Origin: Azospirillum fermentarium
Lineage (GTDB): Bacteria > Pseudomonadota > Alphaproteobacteria > Azospirillales > Azospirillaceae
NCBI RefSeq assembly: GCF_025961205.1
Contig: NZ_JAOQNH010000001.1
Coordinates: forward strand, 372,001 to 436,000
Direction of reading: 5' to 3'
Length of the DNA: 64,000 bases
Positions 9,057 to 18,375 of this stretch are shown here, one piece after another; within the stretch, counting starts at the first letter, position 1, and the number at the start of each line of letters is the position of its first letter. Under the pieces are notes generated by a model. That model was given only the letters and a program-made list of their open reading frames with translations, had not been told where the DNA came from and ran no database searches. The position numbers and the translations under genes are program-made.

Positions 9057-10538
9057 ATGCGCATCCTGTTCGTGACCTCCGAATGCTACCCCCTGGTGAA
9101 AACCGGGGGGCTGGCCGATGTCAGCGCCGCCCTGCCCCCGGCGCTCGCCCGCGCCGGCGCCGACGTGCGCCTGCTGCTGCCGGGTTATCCCGCGGTGCTG
9201 AAGGGCTTGAGCGATCTGGCCCCGGTCGGCGATCCCATCCCCGACCTGCCCGGCATGGCCGGGGCGGCACCGCGGATGCTGCTGGGCCGCATGCCCGACG
9301 GCACCCCGGCCTATGCGCTCGACGCACCGGCCCTGTTCGGCCGGCCCGGCAACCCCTACATGGGGCCGGACGGGCGCGACTGGCCCGACAACGCCCAGCG
9401 CTTCGCCGCCTTGGCGTGGGCGGCGGCGGCCTTCACGGCGCCCGCCGGGCTGGACCCGTGGTGGCGCCCCGACGTGCTGCACGCCCACGACTGGCAGGCG
9501 GGGCTGGTGCCGGCGTACCTGCGCCTGCGCCCCGACCGCTTCGGCGGCGAGCGGCGGCCCGGCACGGTGCTGACCATCCACAACATCGCCTATCAGGGGC
9601 AATTCCCGCCGTGGACCATGGGGGACATCCACCTGCCCTCCTCCGCCTACGCCATCGACGGGGTGGAGTATTACGGCAGCGTCGGCTACCTGAAGGCCGG
9701 ATGCTATTACGCCGACCGCCTGACCACGGTCAGCCCGACCTACTCCCAGGAAATCCAGACCGACGAGCAGGGGGCCGGGCTGGAAGGGCTGCTGTCGGTG
9801 CGCGCCGACCGGCTGTCGGGCATCCTGAACGGGGTGGATTACGGGGTGTGGGATCCCGCCCGCGACCCGCTGCTGCCCGCCCCCTATTCCGCCGGGGACA
9901 TGGGCGGCAAGGCGGTGTGCAAGACCGCCCTGCAGGAGGCGTTCGGGCTGGAACGCGCCGCCGCCCGCCCGCTGGCCGCGGTGGTCAGCCGGCTGACCTG
10001 GCACAAGGGCCTGGATCTGGTGCTGGAGGCGGCGGGCGGCTGGGTGGCCGCCGGCGGCCAGCTTGCGGTTCTGGGCACCGGCGAGCCGTGGATGGAGCAG
10101 GGATTCCGCCAATTGGCCGCGTGGCACCCCGGATCGGTGGGCGTGCGCATCGGCTATGACGAGGGGCTGTCCCACCGGCTCCAGGCCGGGGCCGACCTGC
10201 TGCTGGTGCCGTCGCGGTCGGAGCCGTGCGGGCTGACCCAGCTCTATGCCCTGAAATACGGCACGCTGCCGCTGGTGCGCCGCACGGGCGGGCTGGCCGA
10301 CACGGTGATCGACGCCACCCCGGCGGCGGTCAACGACGGGGCGGCCACCGGCTTCAGCTTTGGTGCCGCCACGGTGCGGGAGATCGCGTTCTGCCTGCGC
10401 CGGGCGCTGGCGCTGTACCGCCGCCCCGACCGCTGGCAGGTCATCGCCCGCCACGCCATGACCCGCGATTTCGGCTGGGAAGCCCCGGCGCGGGAATACC
10501 TGGAGCTGTACCGCGCCGCCCAGACCGATGCGGCCTAG
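9057..10538 (+). CDS. glgA: Glycogen synthase (ADP-glucose type)
   Basis: The 493-residue GT5 enzyme transfers glucose from ADP-glucose to the growing alpha-1,4-glucan. The start contains the ADP-glucose-binding KTGGLADV motif at about residues 15-22. HAHDWQAGL and TIHNIAYQG are N-domain signatures, and the C-domain carries SRSEPCGLTQLYALKYG with the E-X7-E active-site pair. Length matches the bacterial family (about 480 residues). It begins 5 bp after the glgC stop, so the pair is co-transcribed. No branching enzyme or phosphorylase gene is in the window. Confidence 0.96.
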   Translation: MRILFVTSECYPLVKTGGLADVSAALPPALARAGADVRLLLPGYPAVLKGLSDLAPVGDPIPDLPGMAGAAPRMLLGRMPDGTPAYALDAPALFGRPGNPYMGPDGRDWPDNAQRFAALAWAAAAFTAPAGLDPWWRPDVLHAHDWQAGLVPAYLRLRPDRFGGERRPGTVLTIHNIAYQGQFPPWTMGDIHLPSSAYAIDGVEYYGSVGYLKAGCYYADRLTTVSPTYSQEIQTDEQGAGLEGLLSVRADRLSGILNGVDYGVWDPARDPLLPAPYSAGDMGGKAVCKTALQEAFGLERAAARPLAAVVSRLTWHKGLDLVLEAAGGWVAAGGQLAVLGTGEPWMEQGFRQLAAWHPGSVGVRIGYDEGLSHRLQAGADLLLVPSRSEPCGLTQLYALKYGTLPLVRRTGGLADTVIDATPAAVNDGAATGFSFGAATVREIAFCLRRALALYRRPDRWQVIARHAMTRDFGWEAPAREYLELYRAAQTDAA

Positions 10539-10746
10539 CCATGCGGCGCCATAGGGGGGCGGCGCGGCGGAAGGGTCACGCCGGACGGGGCGGGGGGCGG
10601 CGCACGGCGTACCCCGCCACCGTCCCTCTGTCCGTATTGTCCGCCGTATTGACAGAACCCCCCTGGCGGCCCACGCTTCTTTCATACACCGCGATGGAAT
10701 TGGGGATTTGGGGACGGATGGGGCACAGGCAGGATCGGCGATACCC

Positions 10747-11232
10747 ATGCTGACCGTCCACGCCACATGCGTTCTGCTGGTTCTGCCGCGGGAACGGGGG
10801 GACGCGCTGACGGCCGGGGTGCTGCTGCGCGGCCCGTCCGGCAGCGGGAAATCCGATCTTGCCCTGCGGCTGATCGACGAAGGAGCGCGACTCGTGGCCG
10901 ACGACCGGGTGGTTCTGCGCGACGGCGGCGGGGTGCCGGGCCGGGTTCTGGCCTCGGCACCGCCTGCGCTGGCCGGCTTGCTGGAGGTGCGCGGGGTGGG
11001 CATCGCCGCCCTGCCCGCCGTGGCCGAGGTGCCGGTGGCTCTGGTGGCCGATCTGGTGCCGCGCGCCCGTGTGGAGCGGCTGCCGGACGAGGGCGGCACC
11101 GCCGACCTGCTGGGACACCGCGTGGCGCGGCTGGATCTCGACCCGTTCGACGCCTCGGCGCCGGCCAAGCTGCGGCTGGCGGCCCGGGCGCTGCCGACGC
11201 TTGGCTCCGTTCCCATCCGTCCCGTGTTTTGA
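10747..11232 (+). CDS. hprK: HPr kinase/phosphorylase, short alphaproteobacterial form
   Basis: This 161-residue protein is the catalytic half only, as usual in alphaproteobacteria; Firmicute forms are about 310 residues. The Walker A loop is GPSGSGKS (residues 29-36) and the family signature is LLEVRGVGI. It phosphorylates a serine of HPr and reverses that reaction, linking the PTS relay to energy state. The ATG at 10747 was preferred to one at 10708 because the conserved VHATCV start follows it directly. It heads the cluster hprK-rapZ-EIIA-HPr-EI; rapZ starts 16 bp after it. The chvG/chvI two-component genes that often precede it in this class are absent here. Confidence 0.9.
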   Translation: MLTVHATCVLLVLPRERGDALTAGVLLRGPSGSGKSDLALRLIDEGARLVADDRVVLRDGGGVPGRVLASAPPALAGLLEVRGVGIAALPAVAEVPVALVADLVPRARVERLPDEGGTADLLGHRVARLDLDPFDASAPAKLRLAARALPTLGSVPIRPVF

Positions 11233-11248
11233 TGATGCCGGTTCGATC

Positions 11249-12187
11249 ATGACCCCCGTGCCCATCCCCCCATCCCCCCGTCCCGCCACCGGCCCGTCCG
11301 CCGGTGCCACGGACCCGCGCCGGCGGGTTCTGCTGGTCACCGGCCTGTCCGGGGCCGGCATGTCGGTGGCGCTGAAGGCGCTGGAGGATCTGGGCTATGA
11401 ATCGGTGGACAACCTGCGGCTCTCGCTGGTGCCGGCCCTGGTGCAGCAGGTGGAAAGCGGCAACCGCCCGCTGGCCATCGTCATCGACAGCCGCACGCGC
11501 GATTTCTCCTCCGACGCCTTTCTGGACCAGTTGGAGGGGCTGCGCCGCCGCCCCGACCTGAACGTCACGCTGCTGTTCCTGGAATGCAGCGACGAGGTGC
11601 TGCAGCGCCGCTTCACCGAAACCCGCCGCCGGCATCCGCTGGCGCTCGACCGCCCGGTGCCCGACGGCATCCAGCGCGAACGCGCGCTGCTGGCGCCCTT
11701 GCGCGACACGGCGGACCTGTCCATCGACACCACGGCGCTGTCGATCCACGACCTGCGCCGGCAATTGTCGGGGCATTTCGCGCTGAATGCCGAACCGGGG
11801 CTCTTGGTGTCCGTGCTGTCGTTCTCGTTCCGGCTGGGGCTGCCGCGCGAAGCGGATCTGGTGTTCGACGTGCGGTTCCTGACCAACCCGCACTGGGATC
11901 CGGCGCTGCGCCCGCTGACCGGCCAGGACGAGGCGGTGGCCCGCCGCGTGGCCTCGGACCCCGATTTTCCGGCTTTTTTCACCAATTTGACGGGCTTGTT
12001 GCAGCCGCTGTTGCCACGCTACAACCAAGAAGGCAAAAGCTACCTCACCATTGCGGTAGGCTGCACCGGGGGACGTCACCGTTCCGTCTATGTGGCCGAA
12101 CGTCTGGCCGCGTGGCTGCGGGAGGTGGGGGTCAAGACCGGCCTCAGCCACCGCGACCTTGAACGGCACAGCCCGCGCCCCGGCTGA
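11249..12187 (+). CDS. rapZ: RapZ-family nucleotide-binding protein with altered Walker A
   Basis: The 312-residue protein is full length for RapZ (YvcJ), the RNase adapter and P-loop NTPase. Conserved blocks include ALEDLGYESVDNL, TRRRHPLALD, FDVRFLTNPHWDP and the C-terminal VGCTGGRHRSVYVAERL. The Walker A reads GLSGAGMS (residues 32-39): the usual catalytic lysine is methionine at position 38, an AAG to ATG change, so ATP binding or hydrolysis may be impaired. In enterobacteria the C-terminal domain binds GlmY/GlmZ RNAs; the role in alphaproteobacteria is unclear. It sits between hprK and the EIIA gene, the normal alphaproteobacterial order. Confidence 0.9.
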   Translation: MTPVPIPPSPRPATGPSAGATDPRRRVLLVTGLSGAGMSVALKALEDLGYESVDNLRLSLVPALVQQVESGNRPLAIVIDSRTRDFSSDAFLDQLEGLRRRPDLNVTLLFLECSDEVLQRRFTETRRRHPLALDRPVPDGIQRERALLAPLRDTADLSIDTTALSIHDLRRQLSGHFALNAEPGLLVSVLSFSFRLGLPREADLVFDVRFLTNPHWDPALRPLTGQDEAVARRVASDPDFPAFFTNLTGLLQPLLPRYNQEGKSYLTIAVGCTGGRHRSVYVAERLAAWLREVGVKTGLSHRDLERHSPRPG

Positions 12188-12254
12188 CACCGAGGGGCGC
12201 AACAGGCAGACCCGGTACCGCCGGGTTGGGGTTCTTTGGATATAAGGACGCGCG

Positions 12255-12662
12255 ATGATCGGTTTGGTTCTTGTCACCCATGGCCGCTTGGCGGAAGAGT
12301 TCATCGCCGCCCTGGAGCATGTCGTGGGCGAGCAGGCGCAGGTCCGTGCCGTGTGCATCGGGCCGGACGACGATATGGAACAGCGCCGGCACGACATCCT
12401 GAATTCGGTGGCCGCGGTCGATGACGGCGCCGGGGTGGTGGTGCTGACCGACATGTTCGGCGGCACCCCGTCGAATCTCGCCATCTCCATCATGGACAAG
12501 GCGAAGGTGGAGGTGATCGCGGGCGTCAACCTGCCCATGCTGATCAAGCTGGCCAGCGTGCGCAAGCAGGAGAGCACGACCCTGGTCAGCGCCGTGACCG
12601 CGGCGCGCGACGCCGGGCAAAAATACATCAACGTCGCTTCCTCCCTCCTGTCCGACGTCTGA
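12255..12662 (+). CDS. PTS EIIA component, mannose family
   Basis: The 135-residue cytoplasmic protein is a single EIIA domain of the mannose/sorbose family. The phosphorylated histidine is His9 in LVTHGRLAEE, and VVLTDMFGGTPSNLA is the family signature. It accepts phosphate from HPr. No EIIB, EIIC or EIID gene is present, so it most likely has a regulatory job. It lies 67 bp after rapZ in the same transcription unit. Confidence 0.93.
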   Translation: MIGLVLVTHGRLAEEFIAALEHVVGEQAQVRAVCIGPDDDMEQRRHDILNSVAAVDDGAGVVVLTDMFGGTPSNLAISIMDKAKVEVIAGVNLPMLIKLASVRKQESTTLVSAVTAARDAGQKYINVASSLLSDV

Positions 12663-12754
12663 CCCGCGCACCACATAAGAGCGGCGCATCCCCCATCGGC
12701 CCCCAACCGGCCCTCCAGAACGGTCCGGCCCAAGACACCAGCGGAAACCGCCCC

Positions 12755-13066
12755 ATGAGCATCGGCCATTCCCCCGCCTCCGCCGCCGGAGACGGGCAGA
12801 CCCTTTCCCGGACCCTGACCATCGCCAACCAGCGCGGCCTGCATGCCCGCGCGGCGGCGAAGTTCGTCAAGCTGGCCGGCACCTTCACCAGCGAGGTGGA
12901 GGTCCGCCGCGGCGACACCACCGTGTCGGGCGTCTCCATCATGGGGCTGATGATGCTGGCCGCCGGCATCGGCTCCACCATCAACGTCAGCGCCAGCGGC
13001 CCCGACGCCGCCGACGCCATCGCCGCCCTGGCCGATCTGGTAAACCGCAAGTTCGATGAAGAATGA
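12755..13066 (+). CDS. ptsH: Phosphocarrier protein HPr
   Basis: The 103-residue protein is an HPr with an N-terminal extension of about 15 residues. His30 in RGLHARAA is the site phosphorylated by Enzyme I. Ser61 in SIMGLMMLAA lies 31 residues later, matching the His15/Ser46 spacing of classical HPr, so it can be the target of the HprK encoded upstream. Its final 11 bp overlap the start of the Enzyme I gene, which suggests coupled translation. Confidence 0.95.
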   Translation: MSIGHSPASAAGDGQTLSRTLTIANQRGLHARAAAKFVKLAGTFTSEVEVRRGDTTVSGVSIMGLMMLAAGIGSTINVSASGPDAADAIAALADLVNRKFDEE

Positions 13067-14825
13067 GCGTCCCTGCATCCCCGGCCGCGTGCTGCGCGGG
13101 CTGGGGGTGTCGCCCGGCATTGCCATCGGCCCCGTCCATCTGGTGGAAAGCGGGGCCGTGCGCGTGCCCGAATACCCCATCCAGCCCGACGGGACCGAGG
13201 CGGAGGTCACCCGCTTCCAGGAAGCCGCGGGCAAGGCCCGGCGCCAGCTCCGCAAGCTGAAGACCAAGGCCGCCACCCTGCCCGAAGCGGCGTCGGAAGA
13301 GATCGGCATCCTGCTGGACGCCCACACGGCGATGGTCACCAACTCCCGCCTGACCCGCGGGGTGGAACAGCGCATCCGCACCCAGGGCATCAACGCCGAG
13401 GCGGCGGTGCAGGCGGAAATCGCCACCATCGCCCAGACCTTCGCCGCCATGGACGACGCCTATCTGGCCGCGCGCATCGCCGACGTGCGCGAGGTGGGGC
13501 GCCGGCTGATCCGCAACCTGATGCAGCACGACTACAAGGCGTTCGCCATGCTGCCGGCGGGCACCGTGGTGCTGGCCGAGGAGCTGACGCCCGCCGACAC
13601 AGCGCTCCTGGACCCCCGGCGGGTGGCCGGCATCGCCACCGTGCTGGGCGGGGCCGAGGGGCACACGGCGATCATGGCCCGCTCGCTGGGCCTGCCCGCC
13701 GTGCTGGGGGTGGCCGGGCTGCTGACCGGCGTGCGCAACGGCACCATGGTGGTGGTGGACGGCATCAACGGCCGCGTGGTCATCGACCCGCCCGCCGACG
13801 TGCTGGAGGAATTCCGCCACCGCCAGATGGAGCAGGAGCAGGAGCGCGAACAGCTCAAGGCGCTGAAGCGCCTGCCCGCCGTCACCCGCGACGGCACCGC
13901 CATCGTGCTGAACGCCAACCTGGAGCTTCCCCGCGACCTGGAGAACGCGCTGAACGTGGGCGTGGAGGGGATCGGGCTGCTGCGCACCGAATTCCTGTTC
14001 ATGAACCGCGACGACCTGCCCGACGAGGACGAGCAGTACAAGGCGCTGCGCACCATCGTGGAGGGCATGGACGGGCGCACCGTCACCGCCCGCACCATGG
14101 ACGTCGGCGGCGAGAAGCTGGCCGGCTGGATGCAGGGCCGCTACGGCGAGCCGGCCAATCCGGCGCTGGGCCTGCGCGCCATCCGCCTGGGCCTGCGGGA
14201 ACCGAAGCTGTTGGAAACCCAGCTTGCAGCCATGCTGCGGGCCGGCGCCCACGGCCCCTTGCGCATCCTGCTGCCGATGATTTCCAGCGTGGCGGAGGTG
14301 CAGACGGTGCGCGAGATGATCGCCACCATCGCCCGGCGCCTGCGCCGGCGGGGGGTCAAGATCGCCGATCCCCTGCCGCCCGTGGGCGTGATGGTGGAGG
14401 TGCCGGGGGCCGCGCTGTCGGCGGACGCGCTCAGCCACGTGTCCGACTTCTTCGCCATCGGCACCAACGACCTGACCCAGTACACGCTGGCCATCGACCG
14501 CGGCGACGAGCAGGTGGCTTCCCTCTACGACCCGCTGCACCCGGCGGTTCTGCGGCTGATCCAGTTCACGGTGGAGGCGGGCCTGCGCGCCCGCATCCCG
14601 GTGTCGGTGTGCGGCGAGATCGCCGGCGACCCGCGCTATACGGCGCTGCTGCTGGGGCTGGGGGTGCGGGAGTTGTCCATGTCGTCCAACAGCGTGCCGG
14701 TGGTGAAGCGGCGCCTGCGGGCCATGGACCTGATCGCCGCCTGCCGCCGCGCCCGCGTCATCATGGACCAGTCCGACAGCGGCCGCATCGCCACCCTGCT
14801 GGACGATTTCAACGCCACGGCGTGA
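13056..14825 (+). CDS. ptsI: Phosphoenolpyruvate-protein phosphotransferase (Enzyme I)
   Basis: The 589-residue enzyme transfers phosphate from phosphoenolpyruvate to HPr. The N-terminal domain has the active histidine in GGAEGHTAIMARS (about residue 203). The C-terminal PEP-binding barrel carries GIGLLRTEFLFM, RTMDVGGEKLAGW, PMISSVAEV, DFFAIGTNDLTQYTLA and the active cysteine in PVSVCGEIAGD. There is no N-terminal GAF domain, so it resembles sugar Enzyme I rather than PtsP. It is the last gene of the cluster and overlaps ptsH by 11 bp. Confidence 0.95.
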   Translation: MKNERPCIPGRVLRGLGVSPGIAIGPVHLVESGAVRVPEYPIQPDGTEAEVTRFQEAAGKARRQLRKLKTKAATLPEAASEEIGILLDAHTAMVTNSRLTRGVEQRIRTQGINAEAAVQAEIATIAQTFAAMDDAYLAARIADVREVGRRLIRNLMQHDYKAFAMLPAGTVVLAEELTPADTALLDPRRVAGIATVLGGAEGHTAIMARSLGLPAVLGVAGLLTGVRNGTMVVVDGINGRVVIDPPADVLEEFRHRQMEQEQEREQLKALKRLPAVTRDGTAIVLNANLELPRDLENALNVGVEGIGLLRTEFLFMNRDDLPDEDEQYKALRTIVEGMDGRTVTARTMDVGGEKLAGWMQGRYGEPANPALGLRAIRLGLREPKLLETQLAAMLRAGAHGPLRILLPMISSVAEVQTVREMIATIARRLRRRGVKIADPLPPVGVMVEVPGAALSADALSHVSDFFAIGTNDLTQYTLAIDRGDEQVASLYDPLHPAVLRLIQFTVEAGLRARIPVSVCGEIAGDPRYTALLLGLGVRELSMSSNSVPVVKRRLRAMDLIAACRRARVIMDQSDSGRIATLLDDFNATA

Positions 14826-14897
14826 ACGGCCAAAGCGCACCACCCTACCCTTAGAATAAGTGGAAAAAAACCGCCCGGCGACGTATAGCTTTAAGCC

Positions 14898-14915
14898 TTC
14901 GGCCCTTCGGCCGAA
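14898..14915 (+). promoter_or_regulatory. Leader hairpin before DAHP synthase
   Basis: TTCGGCC and GGCCGAA form a perfect 7-bp stem with a CTTC loop, 35 bp upstream of the DAHP synthase ATG and 72 bp after ptsI. It could end the pts transcript or act in the leader of the aromatic gene. There is no T-run and no leader peptide rich in aromatic codons that I can see. Confidence 0.4.
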
Positions 14916-14950
14916 AGTGGTCAGACAGTTGATCGGAAAGAGTAAGCGCC

Positions 14951-16348
14951 ATGGTGGAGGTTTGGACCCCGAAAAGCTGGAGAATGAAGCCGGTGAAGCA
15001 GTTGCCGGCCTATCCCGATCCGGCCAAGGTTGATGCCGTCGTCGAACGTCTCGGCTCCTATCCGCCGCTCGTCTTTGCGGGCGAGGCCCGGCGGCTGAAG
15101 GCCGCCCTGGCCGATGCGGTGGACGGCAACGCCTTTCTGCTGCAAGGCGGCGACTGCGCCGAAAGCTTTGCGGAGTTCCATCCCAACAACATCCGCGACA
15201 CCTTCCGCGTGCTCTTGCAGATGGCCGTGGTGCTGACCTTCGGCGCCGCCATTCCGGTGATCAAGGTCGGACGCATGGCGGGCCAGTTCGCCAAGCCGCG
15301 CTCGGCCGACACCGAGGTCATCGACGGCCGGGAGTACCCCAGCTACCGCGGCGACATCATCAACGGGTTCGAGGCCACCGATGCCTCGCGCATCCCCGAT
15401 CCCGAACGGATGATGCAGTCCTACACCCAAGCGGCGGCGACGCTGAACCTGCTGCGCGCCTTCGCCCAGGGCGGCTATGCCGACCTGCACAAGGTGCACC
15501 AGTGGACGCTGGATTTCGTCAAGAACAGCCCCCAGGGCGAGCGGTTCCAGGATCTGGCCAACCGGCTGGACGAGGCGCTGGGCTTCATGGCCGCCTGCGG
15601 CATCACGGCGGAGACCACGCCGCAGATCCGCGAGACGGACTTCTTCACCAGCCACGAAGCGCTGCTGCTGCCGTGGGAAGAGGCGCTGACCCGCCGCGAC
15701 AGCACCACCGGCGACTGGTACGACGTGTCGGCCCACATGCTGTGGATCGGCGACCGCACCCGTCAGGTGGACGGCGCGCACGTGGAATTCCTCAAGGGCG
15801 TCAAGAACCCGCTGGGGCTGAAGTGCGGCCCGTCGCTGGACCCCGACGACCTGATCCGCCTGATCGACACGCTGAACCCGGAGAACGAGGCGGGCCGGCT
15901 GACGCTGATCGTGCGCATGGGGGCCGACAAGGCGGCGGAAAAGCTTCCCCCCCTGCTGCGCAAGGTCAAGGCCGAGGGGCGCAAGGTGGTGTGGTCGTCC
16001 GACCCCATGCACGGCAACACCATCAAGTCCGCCAGCGGCTACAAGACCCGGCCCGTGGACCGCATCCTGGCCGAGGCGAAGATCTTCTTCGCCGTGCATC
16101 AGGCCGAAGGCACCCACCCCGGCGGCGTGCATTTCGAGCTGACCGGCCGTGACGTCACCGAGTGCATCGGCGGCGCCCAGGCCATCGAGGACGGCGACCT
16201 GCGCGACCGTTACCACACCGCCTGCGACCCCCGCCTGAACGGGGCGCAGTCGCTGGAACTGGCGTTCCTGCTGGCCGACGAGCTGAAGCGGGCGCGGGTC
16301 CAGCGCGAGGCGGAACGGCGTGCCGCGGTGGCGGTGGCGGCGGAGTAA
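14951..16348 (+). CDS. 3-deoxy-7-phosphoheptulonate synthase, class II (plant type)
   Basis: The 465-residue enzyme condenses phosphoenolpyruvate and erythrose-4-phosphate, the first step of the shikimate pathway. Typical class II blocks are visible: [19 protein letters not shown] at the start, [54 protein letters not shown] and [11 protein letters not shown] with metal-binding residues. An AAGAGTAAG site precedes the ATG at 14951. It stands alone downstream of the pts cluster, preceded by a small hairpin. Confidence 0.95.
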   Translation: MVEVWTPKSWRMKPVKQLPAYPDPAKVDAVVERLGSYPPLVFAGEARRLKAALADAVDGNAFLLQGGDCAESFAEFHPNNIRDTFRVLLQMAVVLTFGAAIPVIKVGRMAGQFAKPRSADTEVIDGREYPSYRGDIINGFEATDASRIPDPERMMQSYTQAAATLNLLRAFAQGGYADLHKVHQWTLDFVKNSPQGERFQDLANRLDEALGFMAACGITAETTPQIRETDFFTSHEALLLPWEEALTRRDSTTGDWYDVSAHMLWIGDRTRQVDGAHVEFLKGVKNPLGLKCGPSLDPDDLIRLIDTLNPENEAGRLTLIVRMGADKAAEKLPPLLRKVKAEGRKVVWSSDPMHGNTIKSASGYKTRPVDRILAEAKIFFAVHQAEGTHPGGVHFELTGRDVTECIGGAQAIEDGDLRDRYHTACDPRLNGAQSLELAFLLADELKRARVQREAERRAAVAVAAE

Positions 16349-16427
16349 CCCGGACCAGCCGGCCCCCCATCCGCCCGGACGCAAACGTTCAAGGGTGGGG
16401 GGCCGGGTCCAACAACCGGCACGCATC

Positions 16428-17585
16428 ATGACCAAGACCAAGCCCACCACCCCCCATCCCGCCGCCGCCCACCCTGCGAGCGCGTCGGTGCCCGACTGGA
16501 CCGACACCTATTTCCGCCGCACCAAGGAAACGGTGGGGAAATTCGGTGACCGCACCGTCACCTATGCCGTGTTCATGCGCCGCCCGGTGGTGTCCGCCCC
16601 GCGGCTGGCCATCGACTGGCTGAACGCGGTGATGGCCGAACGGGGGGCCGAGGTGTCGGTTACCCTGAACTTCCCCGAAGGCAAATGGGTGGGGGCCGGC
16701 GAGCCGATGGTGTACATCACCGGCTCGTTCTATCACCTCGTCGATCTGGAAACGCTGTTCCTGATGAAGCTGGGGCCGGCCTGCGTGGCGGCCTACAACG
16801 CCTTCACCATGTGCGCCGATCTGCCCAAGGTGGCCTTCCTGGCCATGGACGCCCGCCACTGCGCCGGCACCGAAATGGCGGAGATGATGGCCTATGCCGC
16901 CTCCGTCGGGTCGGAGCGGGCGCGGCGCAAGGTGGGGGCCAAGGGCTTCGTCGGCAACGCCACCGACGCCACCGCCCATTATTTCGGGTGTGGCCGGGGC
17001 CAGGGCACCATGCCCCACGCCCTGATCGGCTACGCCGGGTCCACCGTGCGGGCGGCGGAGATGTTCCACGAGACCTTCCCCGACCAGCCGCTGACGGTTC
17101 TGGTGGATTATTTCGGGCGCGAGATCACCGACAGCCTGGAGGTTTGCCGCCGTTTCCCCGACCTGGCGGCGTCGGGCCGGCTGGCCATCCGTCTGGACAC
17201 GCCGGGCGGGCGCTTCGTCGAGGGGCTGGACCCGCCGGGATCGTACGCGGTGCTGGAACGCCATGCCCCCCACGCCATCCGCGGCTACCGCGACGAAACC
17301 CAGCTTCGCTACCTGATCGGTACCGGCGTGTCGGCGGCGGCCATCCACTGGATGCGCGAAACGCTGGACGAGGCCGGATTCGCGGCGGTGAAGATCGTGG
17401 CGTCGTCGGGCTTCGGCCCGGCCAAGTGCCGGCTGATGGCCGACGCCAACGCGCCGGTAGACATCATCGGCACCGGCAGCTACCTGCCCGAACGCTGGAC
17501 CGAGACCTATGCCACCGCCGACATCATCGAATACGACGGCGAGCGCCGGGTGAAGGTGGGCCGCGAGTTCCTGTTCCGCCGCTGA
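16428..17585 (+). CDS. Nicotinate phosphoribosyltransferase-family protein
   Basis: The 385-residue protein resembles nicotinate phosphoribosyltransferases. Visible blocks are DTYFRRTKETVGKFGD at the N-terminus, MRRPVVSAPR, ITGSFYHLVDLETLFL, the conserved barrel segment VLVDYFGREITDSLEV and the C-terminal IVASSGFGPAKC and DIIGTGSYLPE. It would make nicotinate mononucleotide from nicotinate and PRPP in NAD salvage. Homology starts near residue 22; the ATG at 16428 was chosen, about 79 bp after the DAHP synthase stop. It is somewhat diverged from well-studied PncB enzymes, so its substrate is less certain than its fold. Confidence 0.75.
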   Translation: MTKTKPTTPHPAAAHPASASVPDWTDTYFRRTKETVGKFGDRTVTYAVFMRRPVVSAPRLAIDWLNAVMAERGAEVSVTLNFPEGKWVGAGEPMVYITGSFYHLVDLETLFLMKLGPACVAAYNAFTMCADLPKVAFLAMDARHCAGTEMAEMMAYAASVGSERARRKVGAKGFVGNATDATAHYFGCGRGQGTMPHALIGYAGSTVRAAEMFHETFPDQPLTVLVDYFGREITDSLEVCRRFPDLAASGRLAIRLDTPGGRFVEGLDPPGSYAVLERHAPHAIRGYRDETQLRYLIGTGVSAAAIHWMRETLDEAGFAAVKIVASSGFGPAKCRLMADANAPVDIIGTGSYLPERWTETYATADIIEYDGERRVKVGREFLFRR

Positions 17586-17611
17586 GGCGGGACGGTTTTC
17601 CGAACACGGAC

Positions 17612-17644
17612 AAAGGGCCGGGACGGCGACGTCCCGGCCCTTTT
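17612..17644. terminator. Bidirectional terminator
   Basis: AAAGGGCCGGGAC and GTCCCGGCCCTTT form a perfect 13-bp stem with a 6-nt loop, followed by a T-run rightward and preceded by an A-run. It serves the convergent NAPRTase-family and LysE genes. Confidence 0.9.
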
Positions 17645-17650
17645 CTGTCC

Positions 17651-18286
17651 TCACCCCGCCCACGCCAGCCGGACGGCGAAGCCGATCAGCAGCAGGGCGA
17701 AGACCCAGCGCTGCGCCGCCAGCGCCGCCGGGTACCGGGCCAGCCAGCGGCCCAGCGCGCCGCCGGCACAGGCGTACACCACGTCGAAAGCCGCCCCCAG
17801 CGCCACCAGAACCAGCCCCAGCACCGCGAACTGCGCCGGCACGTTCCCCGCCCCGGTATCGATGAACTGGGGCAGCAGGACCGAGCAGAACAGCAGCGCC
17901 TTGGGGTTGGAGATGTTGGTCACCAGCCCCCGCATCACCGCCGCCATGGCCGAGGGGGCCGCCACCGCGGCGTCCGCGCCCGGGGGCAGCAGCGACGGCG
18001 CCCGCAGAATGGCGATGCCCAGCCAGACCAGATAGGCGGCCCCGGCCAGCCGCACCGCCTCGAACAGCACCGGGGCGGCGTGCAGCAGGGCCGCCAGCCC
18101 CAGGGCGGCCAAAGCCACATGCACGCCGCGGGACAGGGCCAGCCCGGCGGCGGTCAGCAGGGCGGTGTTGCGCCCGCGCACCGCCCCGGTTTGCAGCACC
18201 AGCACCATGTCCGGCCCCGGCACCAGATAAGCCACGGCCAGCGCGCCCATGAACATGGTCATCCCCGACAGCTCGATTCCGGTCAT
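17651..18286 (-). CDS. LysE/RhtB-family amino-acid exporter
   Basis: The 211-residue membrane protein has about six hydrophobic helices and the LysE signature YLVPGPDMVLVLQTGAVRGR near the N-terminus, plus NISNPKALLFCSVLLPQFI in the middle. Such exporters remove amino acids or analogues from the cytoplasm. The ATG at 18286 follows GGGGGGAAA and aligns with the family start; longer readings add non-conserved sequence. The Lrp-type regulator gene at 18416 is divergent, the classic LysE/Lrp arrangement. Confidence 0.9.
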   Translation of the reverse strand: MTGIELSGMTMFMGALAVAYLVPGPDMVLVLQTGAVRGRNTALLTAAGLALSRGVHVALAALGLAALLHAAPVLFEAVRLAGAAYLVWLGIAILRAPSLLPPGADAAVAAPSAMAAVMRGLVTNISNPKALLFCSVLLPQFIDTGAGNVPAQFAVLGLVLVALGAAFDVVYACAGGALGRWLARYPAALAAQRWVFALLLIGFAVRLAWAG

Positions 18287-18375
18287 GGCGTTTCCCCCCG
18301 TTTGTGCGATGGGGCACGGTAATCCGGCGGGGCAGGGCATGTCCTTGCGAAGACAGCCACACAGAGCCATGATCC

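Noticed and set aside
10682..13450. Very long open frame on the minus strand (over 900 codons) across hprK-rapZ-EIIA-HPr
   Set aside because: It is the shadow of well-recognised genes on the plus strand; its protein is low-complexity Arg/Pro/Gly with no motif, as expected in GC-rich DNA.
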